Below are positions 13,701-23,690 of a DNA stretch of 64,000 bases, in pieces (the first letter of the stretch is position 1; each line of letters begins with the position of its first letter). The translations under genes and the position numbers were made by a program. The notes beneath the pieces are model-generated. The model saw nothing but the letters and a program-made list of their open reading frames with translations. It searched no databases and was not told where the DNA came from. The stretch comes from Hydractinia symbiolongicarpus (taxonomy: Eukaryota > Cnidaria > Hydrozoa > Anthoathecata > Hydractiniidae), in assembly GCF_029227915.1 (NCBI RefSeq), contig NC_079875.1, forward strand, positions 17,663,001-17,727,000, given 5' to 3'.

Positions 13701-13959
13701 CTTTGTAAAATGATTCACTAAGACTGACCCTTAGCTAACCTACAATTGCCATCTATTATATGTTCTTTAAAATAAAAGGTACATTTTCTATACCTTCGAA
13801 CTGATCCCACCAGGAGTGTTCAAGTTTCAGGCTGTCCTGGACCATTAAACATTTGCAGCCTCTTATTTATAAGTTAAGTACAACACTTACCTTGGAGTGT
13901 TTCTGTGAGACATGACTACTGTCTGATGCAGTAATCGTCTTAGACTTTATCTCCTTCAT
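1..13959 (-). CDS. UBAP2L: UBAP2/UBAP2L (lingerer) homologue, 3' end beyond the window
   Basis: UBA-domain, RGG-rich RNA-binding protein of the UBAP2/lingerer family, which acts in ribonucleoprotein and stress granules. Coding exons in transcript order: 13891-13959 (ATG), 12555-12638, 12350-12466, 11876-12074, 10496-10669, 10138-10195, 9920-10008, 9768-9815, 9174-9235, 8964-9097, 8209-8676, 7818-8100, 6953-7360, 6615-6801, 6297-6382, 1679-1772, 1252-1311, 983-1140, 698-764, 303-364, 1-199. Every junction has GT/AG and the phases agree throughout. About 1,035 codons are visible, against about 1,090 residues in human UBAP2L. Family landmarks in order: N-terminal UBA (IALHDSNYDTNVTIQNILEG), a GEW...KKGKK segment, RGG stretches, W-rich acidic segments (SWDVEVE, DWGEE, NWGDE), the central VVMPRS...FAGLEFGSGP block matching VEMPGS...ALQFGSEP of UBAP2L, and a C-terminal P-x-G-Y-x-Y-T-Y block followed by a His/Gln-rich tail. 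No stop codon is seen before position 1. Confidence 0.93.
1773..4092. other. UBAP2L intron, left half
   Basis: AT-rich intronic sequence. A short palindrome around ATTTATTCAT lies at 2600-2632. CAGAACAGAACA at about 3568 and its inverted copy TGTTCTGTTCTGT at about 3884 may be the ends of a small inverted-repeat element. No exon of the host gene is visible, and the host reading phase is already continuous across the intron. Confidence 0.5.
4271..4657 (+). CDS. Possible nested gene: Asn-rich small protein
   Basis: An open frame on the strand opposite to UBAP2L, inside its 1773-6296 intron. From the ATG at 4271 it encodes 128 residues, and the frame is open back to 4184. Residues about 1-35 predict a helix (MITPREIKDFLESLTMEND). 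Residues about 35-85 are Asn/Gln-rich. The last 30 residues are again ordered (IEDAIRSRVYGLLLAKIGD). Local base composition and CpG-containing codons (TCG, CGA, GAC) look coding against AT-rich surroundings. A possible 5' noncoding exon ends at a GTGAGT donor at 3465, and a polypyrimidine-CATAG acceptor lies just before 4093. I do not recognise a family. The antisense Val/Cys-rich frames here are shadows of the Asn codons. Confidence 0.4.
   Translation: MITPREIKDFLESLTMENDEVNLPQIFNSQRNNRQQNNNSNVNSRNNNNNNNRSNNNSNPINSTNQNQQASDRRNTTNNREQTNRAQNISQSNSNDESIKIEDAIRSRVYGLLLAKIGDVFQAKYSDN
4658..6296. other. UBAP2L intron, right half
   Basis: AT-rich intronic sequence with a poly-C run at about 5389-5399. 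I see no supported gene or element. Confidence 0.5.
6615..9235 (-). CDS. UBAP2L: UBAP2L central exons 9-14
   Basis: Exons 9174-9235, 8964-9097, 8209-8676, 7818-8100, 6953-7360 and 6615-6801. Exon 8209-8676 holds the conserved block (KQPVVMPRS, then FAGLEFGSGPISPRK). Exon 6953-7360 has an unusual Q/A/E-rich helical stretch in which QRA recurs at near-regular spacing: LAEQRALAEK, ADHQRALSEH, MADQRAFVEQ. It predicts a coiled coil that I do not recall from vertebrate UBAP2L. The rest is Ser/Thr/Pro-rich linker, as in the family. Confidence 0.88.
7480..7570. repeat. Dispersed repeat related to 23735-23825
   Basis: TGTGGTCGCCAGA followed by a diverged ATCACTACAC/CCAGATAG-like stretch is shared with 23735-23825. 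In the 23.7-kb copy, read on the minus strand, a B-box-like TCGAATCCCGC lies close by, which suggests a tRNA-derived SINE. This copy is shorter and more diverged, in the intron between UBAP2L exons 7818-8100 and 6953-7360. Confidence 0.4.
9920..12074 (-). CDS. UBAP2L: UBAP2L exons 4-7: RGG/RG-rich region
   Basis: Exons 11876-12074, 10496-10669, 10138-10195 and 9920-10008 encode the arginine-glycine-rich RNA-binding part. Exon 4 begins GEWQTTNKKGKKPG and ends SSRGGNSRG. Exon 5 ends in (RG)n followed by VRGGAGVARG. Exon 6 is almost entirely SRGGRGGGGFGSRGG. Exon 7 continues as RQQRGTNRGGF. In UBAP2L this region is a target of arginine methylation and is needed for granule assembly; that function is family knowledge. 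The low-complexity reading frame is supported by consistent phase (1,1,2,1) across four junctions. Confidence 0.9.
11218..11685. mobile_element. Inverted-repeat element with GTTTC-periodic interior (copy 1)
   Basis: The ends ATTCCCGCAGATCGTTTC and, inverted, ATTCCCTCCACAATCGTTGC resemble each other. The interior repeats GTTTC/GTTTTC motifs every 10-40 bases. It lies in a UBAP2L intron. It looks like the same kind of element as 12963-13410 in the other orientation. No clear target duplication and no coding capacity are seen. Confidence 0.4.
11679..11772. repeat. Two 41-bp direct repeats
   Basis: GGGAATAATTTTTATATAAA followed by a CAG(A)AA(C/G)TTTTTAAAATAGCT tail occurs at 11679 and again at 11731, with few differences. 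Intronic. Confidence 0.7.
12350..12638 (-). CDS. UBAP2L: UBAP2L exons 2-3: UBA domain
   Basis: Two in-phase exons, 12555-12638 and 12350-12466, encode the ubiquitin-associated domain. The first starts ATEEQIRYAKLSQSNPKEEA. The second carries the ALHD motif and a D-x-N-x-T-I-x-N-I-L-E-G helix, equivalent to the family's ALHDCNGDVNRAINVLLEG. This is the most conserved part of the gene and anchors the family call. The family's glycine loop before helix 2 is less clear here than in the human protein. Confidence 0.92.
12963..13410. mobile_element. Inverted-repeat element with GAAAC-periodic interior (copy 2)
   Basis: Perfect 18-bp terminal inverted repeats, TGTCTCCACAATTGTTTC at 12963 and its complement ending at 13410. 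The interior is studded with GAAAC/GAAATG motifs and includes a tandem 37-bp duplication at 13291-13364. It is non-autonomous, in the intron between UBAP2L coding exons 1 and 2. No obvious target duplication. Confidence 0.6.
13291..13364. repeat. Perfect tandem duplication of a 37-bp unit
   Basis: Two adjacent identical copies, 13291-13327 and 13328-13364, starting TAACTTCAGTTCATAATTAT. They lie inside the inverted-repeat element 12963-13410. Confidence 0.85.
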
Positions 13960-13970
13960 ACTTTATCAAA
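13891..13970 (-). CDS. UBAP2L: UBAP2L first coding exon
   Basis: The ATG is at 13957-13959 and encodes MKEIKSKTITASDSSHV, ending in a GTAAGT donor just left of 13891. A short 5'UTR precedes the ATG back to an AG acceptor immediately right of about 13970, so a further noncoding exon lies upstream. The start is chosen because it is the only ATG in the exon and the frame is in phase with the UBA exon. Confidence 0.75.
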
Positions 13971-15934
13971 GCCACATCCACTATTTACAAATATGTATGT
14001 ACAATATTCTAAAAAGAATAAATAACTAATAAGATGCAATAACAAATACAGACAGTCATGGTATATTATTATGCATATCACTGGTTTCCAAGTCGAAGCT
14101 CAAAAGCAAATTCTCGATAATTCCCTGGTAAATCCCAATAATTTTTACTTGTGTCAATCATTAAATTATGTCAACAGTTGGCAATTGTCAGCTTGACAAA
14201 GCTTCAACTTAGGTTCATAGAAGTTTAAATCTTCGACTAGAACTGACAAAAAATGATAAAGAAAGGCTAAATTACATAAAAAAATGACTAATTTTAAAAT
14301 TTGATAACAGTCATCTGACAAGACCACCATAATACAATATTATTTAAAACGATAAGAATTATTGCAATCCTCCAATTATTATTTTTTTAAAAATGAAAAT
14401 ATTCTGGACTATTTAAACTTAAGATTCTGACATTTTCCTCATTTTCCATCTAGTTTGAGTTGCTACAGGCACTCAAACAAAGCTTGGATTACACTAAAAA
14501 TGTAAAATTAATACATACATTTTATAGAACAGCCTGTAAAAAATGATGCTAAATTCTTTAAAGCACATACAAAATTAAACCGTTGCCAATATTTTGAAAA
14601 ATGAAATTAGTTTAGAAAGATAGGCCAGGAGCAATCATTCTTGAAATTTTTCTTATTAACAAAACTGTTGATATTTCTGACTTTTTCCTGACATATATAA
14701 TACCACTTGACTTTTCATCTGAACATTGCGTCTGAATGTGACACCTGGTCATATTACTCTATATATAATCTATACTACCGCATTTACTGAATGTAACTTT
14801 ACACGTACACATGACAATTTTACGACTTCTCATAATGACCTAATATCTACATAAAGAACCTTTGCATATATCTTTTTTTACACAATAACATAGATGCTTT
14901 CTATTGTTATCATCAATTGCAAACTAAAACACAAAGATTTGCGGAAGCCTTTGTTTTCACATTATGGGGCCGAAATAACAGTCAGTTATCGTTAATGACA
15001 GAGCAGATTTGACAAATAAAAGATGTTATTCTGGGGTTTTAATGTATATGACGCATCAATAAAGCTGCATTGCATTAAAAATTTAAAGAACAAAGAAGTC
15101 AGTGACCGATCAAATTACACATGATTGCCATTTTCTATTCGAATACATGTTATAAACTGCCAAGGATCGTTAACTCCAGTGTGTGACTGTGTTTACCACA
15201 TATCTTCTTTTTAAAATCCTTTCACAACTGAATTGAATAACAACACAAGCAATTTTGATTATTTAATAACGAAATACAGCTATTTTAAAGCATTGCACAG
15301 TTTTTTTCTTTGTACCGTGCGTCATTAAAACATTGAGTTTCGCGAAGTTTACATGACCTAATTTAAAGTTCTTGTGCCAGACATGAACTATTGTTTTTGA
15401 TATGCAAAAGTAGCTCATGTATCAAACAATAGGCTAATAATAACAGTGAAAGTTCTGACGCTACCTAAAGCTCGTGAAAATGTGATAACTATTGTGCACA
15501 AAGTAAAGAAATTTTTTTTCATAAACATGAAGGAACGTGAGCATCAACGCACAACACAGAAACCATTTCAGCATGAAATATAACACCAGGTCAAAAGCAA
15601 TTCATTGTCATACTTTCACATTTAAATATTACAATGCGAAAAAAAAGACTTTACTTGCAATTTGTGTGTTCTAGTGCAGAAAATGAGTAAAATAATTGTG
15701 AAGTCTTTTTACAGCCTTTCTATTTCAAATTTGTTCTTGTCAAGAAAAAAATGCAGATATTTTATTTTCTTGCTTGGTTTGTTTACACATTTGTATTGCC
15801 AAATGCTAATGTGTTTAGGAAGGCTTTTTTACCTGTTTTTTGGACAGCCTTTGATGGGTGGTGCACAGTACAAAAAGCAAAAGGGATAAAAGCTATTGTG
15901 AACATAGTGGGGAGATATACATTTTTTTAACATT
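13971..15934. other. UBAP2L 5' intron, no gene seen
   Basis: AT-rich non-coding sequence between the first coding exon and the proposed noncoding exon. I see no supported gene or element. Confidence 0.45.
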
Positions 15935-16695
15935 TGTGATGCTCTCTAGGAAAATTGACCGCTTCAACTTTTAATTCCTATTTTTAAAACAATAGAATCT
16001 GCCGTATTTTATTCTAAAATGACGAGAAAACGTTCCTGCGAAGCTCTAAGTTCCTTATTTCCTTCTAAAATGACAAGAAAACATCCCGGTGAAGCTTTTA
16101 AGTTGCTGTATATCATCCTAAAATGATGAAAAAATATCCCTGCGAAGCTTCAAAGTTGCCGTATATTATTCTAAAATAACAAGAACACGTTCCTGCAAAG
16201 CTCTAAAGTTGCCATATTTCATTCTAAAATGACGAGAAAACGTCCCTGCGAAGCTTTAAAGTTGCCATATTTCATTCTAAAATGACAAGAAAACTTTCTT
16301 ACAAAGCTTTAAAGTTGCTGTATATCCCTCTGAAATGACGAGAAAACTTTCCTGCGAAGCTTTAAAGTTTGTGTTGGTGTAGTTTTTCTATTCAATTTAT
16401 TTAATCACTTGATACATGTAATAGTTTTAAAAATACGAAATTCTATTTTTAAAAGTAGAATTTCATACGTTCATCTTTAAAAATAGGATTTCCTATTTTC
16501 TATTTTTTTAAAAAAAGAATTTCGTATTTCGCATTTTAAAAATACGAAATTCGTATTCCGTATTTTTCAAAAGTATGAAATACGAATTTAATATTTTTTA
16601 AAATTGATTTGCGTATTTTTAAAAATACGAAAATCCGTATTTCGTATTTTTTATTACGAAAAGAGAAGTGGTCGATTTTCCTAGAGAGCATCACA
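15935..16695. mobile_element. hAT-like non-autonomous element containing a minisatellite
   Basis: Terminal inverted repeats of about 28 bp start TGTGATGCTCTCTAGGAAAA at 15935 and are mirrored at 16668-16695. The flanks TTAACATT (left) and TTGACATT (right) match at 7 of 8 bases, as for an 8-bp hAT-type target duplication. The left half is a seven-unit minisatellite. The right half is a run of short AAATACGAAAT-type palindromes. No transposase is encoded. Confidence 0.65.
15992..16370. repeat. Minisatellite, 7 units of 51-53 bp
   Basis: The landmark AAGCT recurs at 16041, 16092, 16145, 16198, 16251, 16304 and 16357. The unit includes TTCTAAAATGACGAGAAAAC, then GTCCCTGCGAAGCTTTAAAG, then TTGCC. 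It is confined between the inverted repeats of the surrounding element, so it is part of that element. Confidence 0.85.
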
Positions 16696-16999
16696 TTGAC
16701 ATTATATAATTTAACCAAAATGATATCCACCATTATAAGCTCCCTGTGACTTATCATGCTATGATCTATCTATTTATAACTTTGTAAAAACAGCAATAAA
16801 TGGTTAGTAGTCGTGATTTCTATTTGATGTTGCTAGCAACACTGATTTCAAGGGATAACTCTTTCAATATTGTTTTTCTAGGACAGACAGAAAAGCTACA
16901 TTTGTGCTACAGAAAAATAGTGTGAACCCCAAACACTAACTGGGGAGGCTAAAAATGATTTCAAATTTCCCCTTTATGGGAAAAATGGAAATTTCTAAA

Positions 17000-17600
17000 T
17001 ATAATCTCTATAATAATATGGAGAGTGTGTGTGTGCGTGTCTGCCTATAACAGGCAAAGTGGATGTGTTTATTTTCTTTGACGTAGCCAAAAGTGTTACG
17101 TTTTAAATTTTAAATTTTCTGACGTTATGGCGCAACATCAATATCACTACTTTACCGCCAATATTTTAATTTAAATTAATTAAGCTATTACAGTGCACTT
17201 AAAACTTTGAAGCCAAATAACTTAGAGAGATAGTGACGTCAATCATTTTTTACCGCATGGGTAACTAGGGACCCCTTAGGACCAAATTAAGGAAGTTTCC
17301 CGAACCCAATGGACAGGTTGATGACGTCATCAAAAACCTTTTAACCCCAATATTTCTGAAAGGTGAATTTGCTAAGCTAATATAATCTCTAAAATAATAG
17401 CCATTGCTGGCTGTCTGTCAAAATTGAGTCATGCAAACCACACACAAAATCTTATTAACAAATACAATATATTTTCATCAACTTTGCCGCAACGTACAGA
17501 TTTCGGTAGATATTCCAAGCGCTAACAATTAGTTTAGATTATAATATAGACTTGTTGTCTGTTTGTCAGCCAAAGTATACTAAGTTTCAGATGAAAAGCA
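17000..17600. repeat. Cluster of Helitron-like 5' end motifs
   Basis: Three diverged copies of a TCT-(C)TATAATAATA start followed by (T)GTCTGYC occur near 17006, 17389 and 17540. This matches the start of the candidate mini-Helitron at 46457. No hairpin plus CTRR end is convincingly paired with them. Low confidence. Confidence 0.25.
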
Positions 17601-18188
17601 CAATTTTTAGCCAAAAATGTCACTTAAGCCCACAGCATTTTTGGTGAGTAAACACCCTCATGATTTTATGACCTCATTAAACTTATGAATTTTATAAATA
17701 AGGCAGGGTCGACCCTGAAAGATCCTAAAGGAGTAAGTACAACCTTATTATAACAGTTTATTCTTGCTTCACCTAATGAAAATGTGAGAAAAACCATATT
17801 ATATTTTTTTCTTAGCTGGATGGAAGAGAGAAGGTCGTACACAAACACAACTAGCAAATGCTTTCTTGTCACTTTAATTTTTAAGGATCCTGTCAGTAGA
17901 ATTATTAACTCATTCATCCTAGGTCAAATTCATTCAACCTCATGCCTTATAACGTTTGCTTCTTGTTAATGTAGCAGAAACAGTAGCTAAAGTAATAAAA
18001 TCTTGCTGCGTAAAGTATAGCTAGCTAGGTAGCTAGCTAAACATTTGATACATTTTTCCAGCTTAGAATTAAAAAAATAGTGCTACGGGAAACAAATAAC
18101 CTTATAAATGTGTTAACTTACTGAAATCAGTTTAAAAGAATCAATGAGTTATTTACACAATCCGATAAACAAATTTCGTTTCACTTAC

Positions 18189-18255
18189 TTCGATAACTCT
18201 TCTCCTACAACCAACTCAAAATGTGCATTTTGTCACGTGACCATGTTTGCCGCGA
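18189..18255 (-). promoter_or_regulatory. Probable UBAP2L 5' noncoding exon and promoter
   Basis: On the minus strand a strong GTAAGTGA donor sits just left of 18189, at the end of a local GC-richer patch (18230-18420). The perfect palindrome GTCACGTGAC, an E-box identical to the CLEAR/TFE consensus, lies at 18232-18241. Splicing this donor to the acceptor at 13970 would give UBAP2L a 4.2-kb first intron. The transcription start is not determined and the assignment is inference. Confidence 0.4.
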
Positions 18256-18821
18256 CCTGTAGTAGAATTGTTGCAGGGCATACCCGCGTGGCCCCCGAGT
18301 AAGGGAACCTGGAAAATTTATTTTCCGGATGATAATGTATTGTACGGCGTAAAAATTTAAAATGGGCTTCTTTTTTCTCGCCGTGTTTACTACCAGGACT
18401 GGTGACGCACGGAAGGGTACCAGTCTAGTATATAAAGTATAAGTTTTTAAGTGTTGATAACAAAACTACCCTGTTGGACTAAGACCTATTATTTTAACAA
18501 ATAAATTAATTGCATTATTATTTGATGTTCAGTTGGTTTCGTCAGTACCAAGCTAGATTTTCATTTGCTCACAAGGAGCTCCAACAGGCTAAAATTCTTT
18601 TTAAAAAACTAAATAAATCAAAAATAGTTGTTTTTATTGATTTGTACGTTTCATTTAGGTTTCATAAAATCACTATTTACAAACTTGAACTCATTTATCT
18701 GCTTTCTTTTTTTTTTCGTCTTTTTGCTGTGCCAATTGAAAATATTTAATTATATTTTAACGTGAGCACAAGTGGAGAACTATAGCAAATACTCCTCCAT
18801 ATGGGATTGGTATAATTCATT
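18256..18821. other. Intergenic, no gene seen
   Basis: Sequence upstream of the proposed UBAP2L noncoding exon. GC is slightly raised to about 18420, then AT-rich. The plus-strand frame at 18510-18749 has no coding signature. Confidence 0.4.
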
Positions 18822-18825
18822 TTAA

Positions 18826-19776
18826 GGTGGTTCCCCTAGAAAAAATTATAAATTTCAAGAATTGTCTTTTAGCTGTTTTCTGACAGCAAATTCATCTTAG
18901 AATACCGTGGCAAGTAGTGCTCATGACAAATTTACGTTTTATTGTGCATTCTGCCACTTTTTCCAACCAAGCGGAAATATAAGTGCATAGTTACACCCAT
19001 AGCAATCATTTTTTGCATTTTTAGACAGCTTTCTTGTCCCTCCGTCGATGTTTAATTCCTTGCAATAGCTAGATGATACTTTAGGGCCTCCTGAGACAAT
19101 GCATGACAGTTCTGAATATAAAATGTGGTATTCCATAAGCATTCAGAAAGCTGTCTTAACGACGCACTCTCAGAAGTGAACTCGTAAGAGTTTACTCATC
19201 ATCAATTTGTCGATCCACAAGTCAAGAATGTCCGCAAAATAATCTTTAAACAAGTTTTTTGCGGTTTAAGTTTGGAATCCACAACGAGAATTCTCAAGAT
19301 CGAAGCATCCACGCTTTACAATTTCTTCTGTGGATGCAGGCAATAGTACCACCTAGTGTTTAAATGAAACCGATTTTGAAATCGAAGTTTTGTCTTTCAG
19401 TTATTTTGTCTAGATATTGCCTGTTTCGCCCTGTTTTAGCTTTTCTGTCGTCAAAAAATACTGCATCGGTTCTCTAGGAAGACGAGTTAGCCTTGCGAAG
19501 ATGCGCTGCACTAAATCCATACACGTGATCCTTGAGGAACCAAAGCGGCAAAAAAAGCGCTTGAGATAATGCATGTTACTCAGTTATTTGGTTAGGCGTC
19601 GAGCAGCAAAATGTCATATTTTGCCTATACTTCTCCTACCAACGGGTAACCATGGAAACTAATCAATGAAAATTTTGACTTAATTTTGTCGCACCGTCAC
19701 ATACTACGATATCCTTATCAAGTATCTTCAGAAAAGATAATCCTCTGCGATATAGTTTTTTTCTAGGGGTACCACC
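18826..19776. mobile_element. 951-bp TTAA-flanked non-autonomous transposon
   Basis: The terminal inverted repeat GGTGGTTCCCCTAGAAAAAA on the left is mirrored on the right with one mismatch. TTAA lies directly outside each end (18822-18825 and 19777-19780). TTAA duplication fits piggyBac or Kolobok. The GG... termini fit Kolobok better than piggyBac, whose ends usually begin CC. The interior has no coding frame for a transposase. Confidence 0.75.
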
Positions 19777-19859
19777 TTAATGCGCCGTATAACTTCCTGC
19801 CAAAACGGCTGGTTCATTGACAAATAAAATGACTTTGTCTACATTCGCCGCCTCTTCTA

Positions 19860-20160
19860 TCAACCTCTATCAACTCCTCATCTAATATTAGTGGCGGTAC
19901 TTATCACGATTTCATCTGCAGAAATGACATCTTCAACTGTTGTACCTTCAACAACAGTTGAAGCTTTTCGATCTGATTTTGAAGGTCTATGACTGAGCAT
20001 CTGAGTAGATTGATGATGGCAAGTGTTTAAAAAAAACAGTACGAGTTATTAAGTTCATGTTATCGGAAGTTCGGGTTATCGGAAGTTCGAGTTATCGGAA
20101 GTTCGGGTTATCGGAAGTTCCAATTATCAGGAGTGTACTGTACCACTATGACTCGCAACA
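19860..20160 (-). mobile_element. Tigger/pogo-like transposon end with transposase-tail remnant
   Basis: The right end reads, on the minus strand, CAGTACACTCCTGATAATTG followed by about four 17-bp repeats of the GAACTTCCGATAA type (20057-20130). That subterminal arrangement is typical of Tigger-type Tc1/mariner elements. Just inside, on the minus strand, the frame ASTVVEGTTVEDVISADEI resembles the acidic tail of Tigger transposases and then meets a stop. I could not find the opposite end; it may have been displaced by the neighbouring 951-bp insertion. Confidence 0.4.
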
Positions 20161-20268
20161 TATCGCTCTTGCGTCTGGTGTACCTTATATGTTTAGTTTA
20201 GCAAAAAATATCAGCTAATACAAATAAAATCAGGACAATATTTAAAATAGTTTTGTTGCACAAATGTG

Positions 20269-20628
20269 CTAGAAACTAGAAGGTTTGATATGACAGAAGA
20301 ATTGAAGTAAAAACGATGTTAAGATAATCTTCATAAAGGTTTGCTGACCACTAAAAGAAACAAAATAACCAACTTCTTTCGTAGGAAGATACGGAAATAA
20401 GACTGTGGGAAATAAATTTAATAAAAGTGACAAAATAGTTACGGTTTTTGACAGTAAGGGAATATAACATCCAGAGATGCAGTCACCTGAAGCTGCAGTT
20501 ATTGAAACGACAAGACCGAATAGAACACTCCACACGATAATTGGATTACAGTATGTACGATTAACAGACAAAGACTGGCGCATTAATGCAAGTTGAATTT
20601 GGATGTTTTTTACACAGAAGATATCCAA
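20269..20628 (-). other. Hydrophobic open frame, unidentified
   Basis: A 119-residue frame with three or four hydrophobic segments and a GDCISGCYIPLL motif. It resembles a membrane-protein fragment, but I do not recognise a family. No flanking exons in phase were found, and the AT-rich ends look like read-through into intron-like sequence. It may be an exon of an unfinished model, a pseudogene fragment or chance. Confidence 0.2.
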
Positions 20629-23600
20629 AGCTTCGCGACTGCATTGTTGATTTTTCTGCTATAACCTCAACGTCTTGAAAACCGTTGCGCATGTTGGTGC
20701 AATGAACATGACGCCAAATGACATTTTCTTGGCCAAATGAACTAACGAAGTTTAAAATGGAAATATGTCTTATTTAAAATTCACACACCTTAGCGTTATC
20801 GTCAATTGTCCGAAGAATTTTGCCAATGGCGGACTAGATTTTAGGATTTATTTGTGGCGCTGTTGCATCAGTCATACCGCAAAAAATAAATTTAAAGATT
20901 TTCCTGCTATTTTGTAGACTCTTTGATCGACTAAAAAAGATGGCACTACCAAACACCTAATACCTAAGTCTTAACTCTAATTTTGAACTGACGAATTAAG
21001 AGTGACAAGTTGACCTCAGAGGTACACCAAGTATCTGTCTCACTACTTATAGAGCACTTCAGTTAGTATTCATAACTGTGGTATATAATCTTGAGATGCT
21101 TTAAGTGGCATCTAGTAATCATAAAGCGTCACACATAGACCAAAAACTTAAAATTGGTTACTATGTGTGTCGCTATGTAGTTATTTTCTATTTTAGTTGC
21201 GGATAGAGCCTACTTTTAGCATTTAAACCTATTTTTATGATAGACACTTTTCACCCCTGCATTGACAGGTCAATTTGACGGCTATGAATGGATAAAAAAG
21301 TTAGAGAAATTTGACCTTGAGATGTGGAAAGTGTAAATTTAACTCCTATAGGTAATTTTTGCTTTAAAAAGAAGGAAAATCAAAATTAATTGAAGTTAGG
21401 CTGACAAAGAATCACGCGTAGTTGTTATCAACATGCTGGAAACGTTGGAAGGTGAATCAATCAAAACAATGAATCTCCTAAGAAAAATATACACAACAGA
21501 TTGCGGTATGTTTGAGGTTACAAATCGCGACACCAATGACACCGATGTATTACCAGTAGCATTGACGAAAAATGCTGATGTAGTCAAGATTCTGTTCTTG
21601 AATCGTCAGAGGTTGTCCTGAAGAAAACATTTTTAGATGACATCCCAGTGGACATTTCAACGTTGAAAAACGTTAAGAAGATGTTGCATGTGACTTTGAA
21701 TAGATGTTGAATTTGTGTTGAAAATGAAAGATTTTTGACGTCTCTTAGGGACGTCTATTTAACGTTAAGCCAGTGTCGTGTACCCACTGGCAGTATTCAC
21801 AATTTAAAGACTGTTGAAAAATCAAACAGATTATAAAAGAGATACGGGGGTAAAGGTATGGATAATAGGAGAAATAATTAATAAAAAAATACCCGCTGAG
21901 GTCTTGTATATGTGTTGGGACCGAAGGAATCCCCCCTAAATATTTCTCTTAAAAAAGCAGTGTGCTGAGAAGGTAACATCCGGCACACTAATTGCATTAA
22001 GCAATTACATTATTCTATTTATTTGTGGCAATAAGATTTTCGGAGACTCAAGTAATACGTACAATACAAATCAGTTACAGGGATGCTTAATGCATCGTTA
22101 GAAATAAACAAATCGGATCTTTTGCAATCAAAGATGTCCAAAATATCAACCAATCGAGGTCCAGAACCTACAAAATCTCTGTAAAATATCCTTGTAGAAT
22201 TTGAAATATCAATTTGATCGCAAAAAATCAGTTCTATTTAATTCAACTTTTTCTTGCCTCTCTGTATCCTTTGCTATGCTTACCTGCTCTTCTCCAATGC
22301 TGAATTTAAAAAAAATCAGCAAAATTGTCAAAGAAATCGGCAAAAAATCGGCAAAAATTGTTGGTAAAAATTAGTTAACAAAAAGTTAGCAAAAATTGTT
22401 GGCCAGTAAAAATTAGTTACATTTTGCTGATGTTTTTTTTTGATAAGGTAATGAGCAGCGATACTGTTTTATTAAAAAAGGGTGTTAGGATCACAAAGCT
22501 AAAAATTACTTATGCAATTTTGCTAAAACTGTATTGTAGTTGATGCTAGGGCTTTTCTACTATGACGAACGTAGTATTCTAAATTCCATTCCTGCAAAAG
22601 CCTGAAAGAGTGTTCGGTTGTTTGAACAAAAACACAACAGTAGATAAACATGTATGTGTCATCTTTTTGCCACAGATGATTTCATCACACTTTGGTGACT
22701 TCTATCATGAAAACATATATACTGCCTTACGTCTTCAGCTTTTCTTACTCGTAGCAAAAACTAGGTATGTGTTGGTGTGAGTAGTATTAGACAAAACATA
22801 TGACATTGACGATTGTTTTCTTAATTTAGGCATGTATTAAACTGTTAGATACTTTAAAGTCAGATTGACAACCGAAAAAGTACTGCGCACATGTTTGTTG
22901 TCAACATGCAGAGTACAACTCCAGGGAGATTAAGTAAGAAAACTTAAACGGCGGATTCAATTTAACAACAAGTTGGTTACAAGACGCTCCTGCTTACTGT
23001 TTATTCTTTCCTGTCAGAGAACAACTGCAAGGAATAAAAGTTGACAACGAGGAAATCAACGGACACTAACTTTTAGCAACACGATTCCAAGAAACACTTG
23101 GGGGGGGGGGTCTTGTGCTTGAAAAACTGCAATCATGAATCAGCACGACCCGAGACAAAATCTGCATTTTTTTGTTGTATTAAAAGATATAGGAAGAGAT
23201 TTTGTCTTCCCTCAACTCTCTTTTACTGATTGTAATGCTATTTCTTGCACCTTTGTTTCTGCTTTAGTGTCCTCCGTTTTGCTTCCCTTAAATAAGTTAA
23301 AACTTCGTTGTCTTTAAATTCTCTGGAGGAAATTTGGTCTTGTATTCCTGGTCTTTTGCAAAAGGATATCAACTTAAAATTTCGTTTATTCGGGTATTTT
23401 AGAGACAAGAAGAAGATCTGAATTCAAAAGGTCCGAGGGACACCTTCGTCAGGAACAGACATTTTTGCAACTTTCGCGATTTTCTTCCATTTTTCCGAGG
23501 GTAGATGAAGGTCTTGGGTGGTTTTGAATACCATAGGAGATGTTATTATAGATATTGCTTTTCCGGTACTACACCAGGGTAGAAAATGTGTTGCGTCCCT

Positions 23601-23690
23601 CCCACGCAAGAACAATCAAATATTGCTAACTTGAGCAATTTGAGTTCCAATCTGGTACAACACAAAGTAACTTTATTTTTACTAAAGTAG
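20629..23690. other. Intergenic, repeat remnants only
   Basis: A hairpin at 21243-21335 has arms ACACTTTTCACCCC/GACAGGTCAATTT and an imperfect inverted copy. Short inverted segments around GACGTC lie at 21737-21762. An iterated GGCAAAAA(T/A)TGT stretch is at 22310-22425 and a poly-G run at 23101. No gene supported. Confidence 0.4.
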
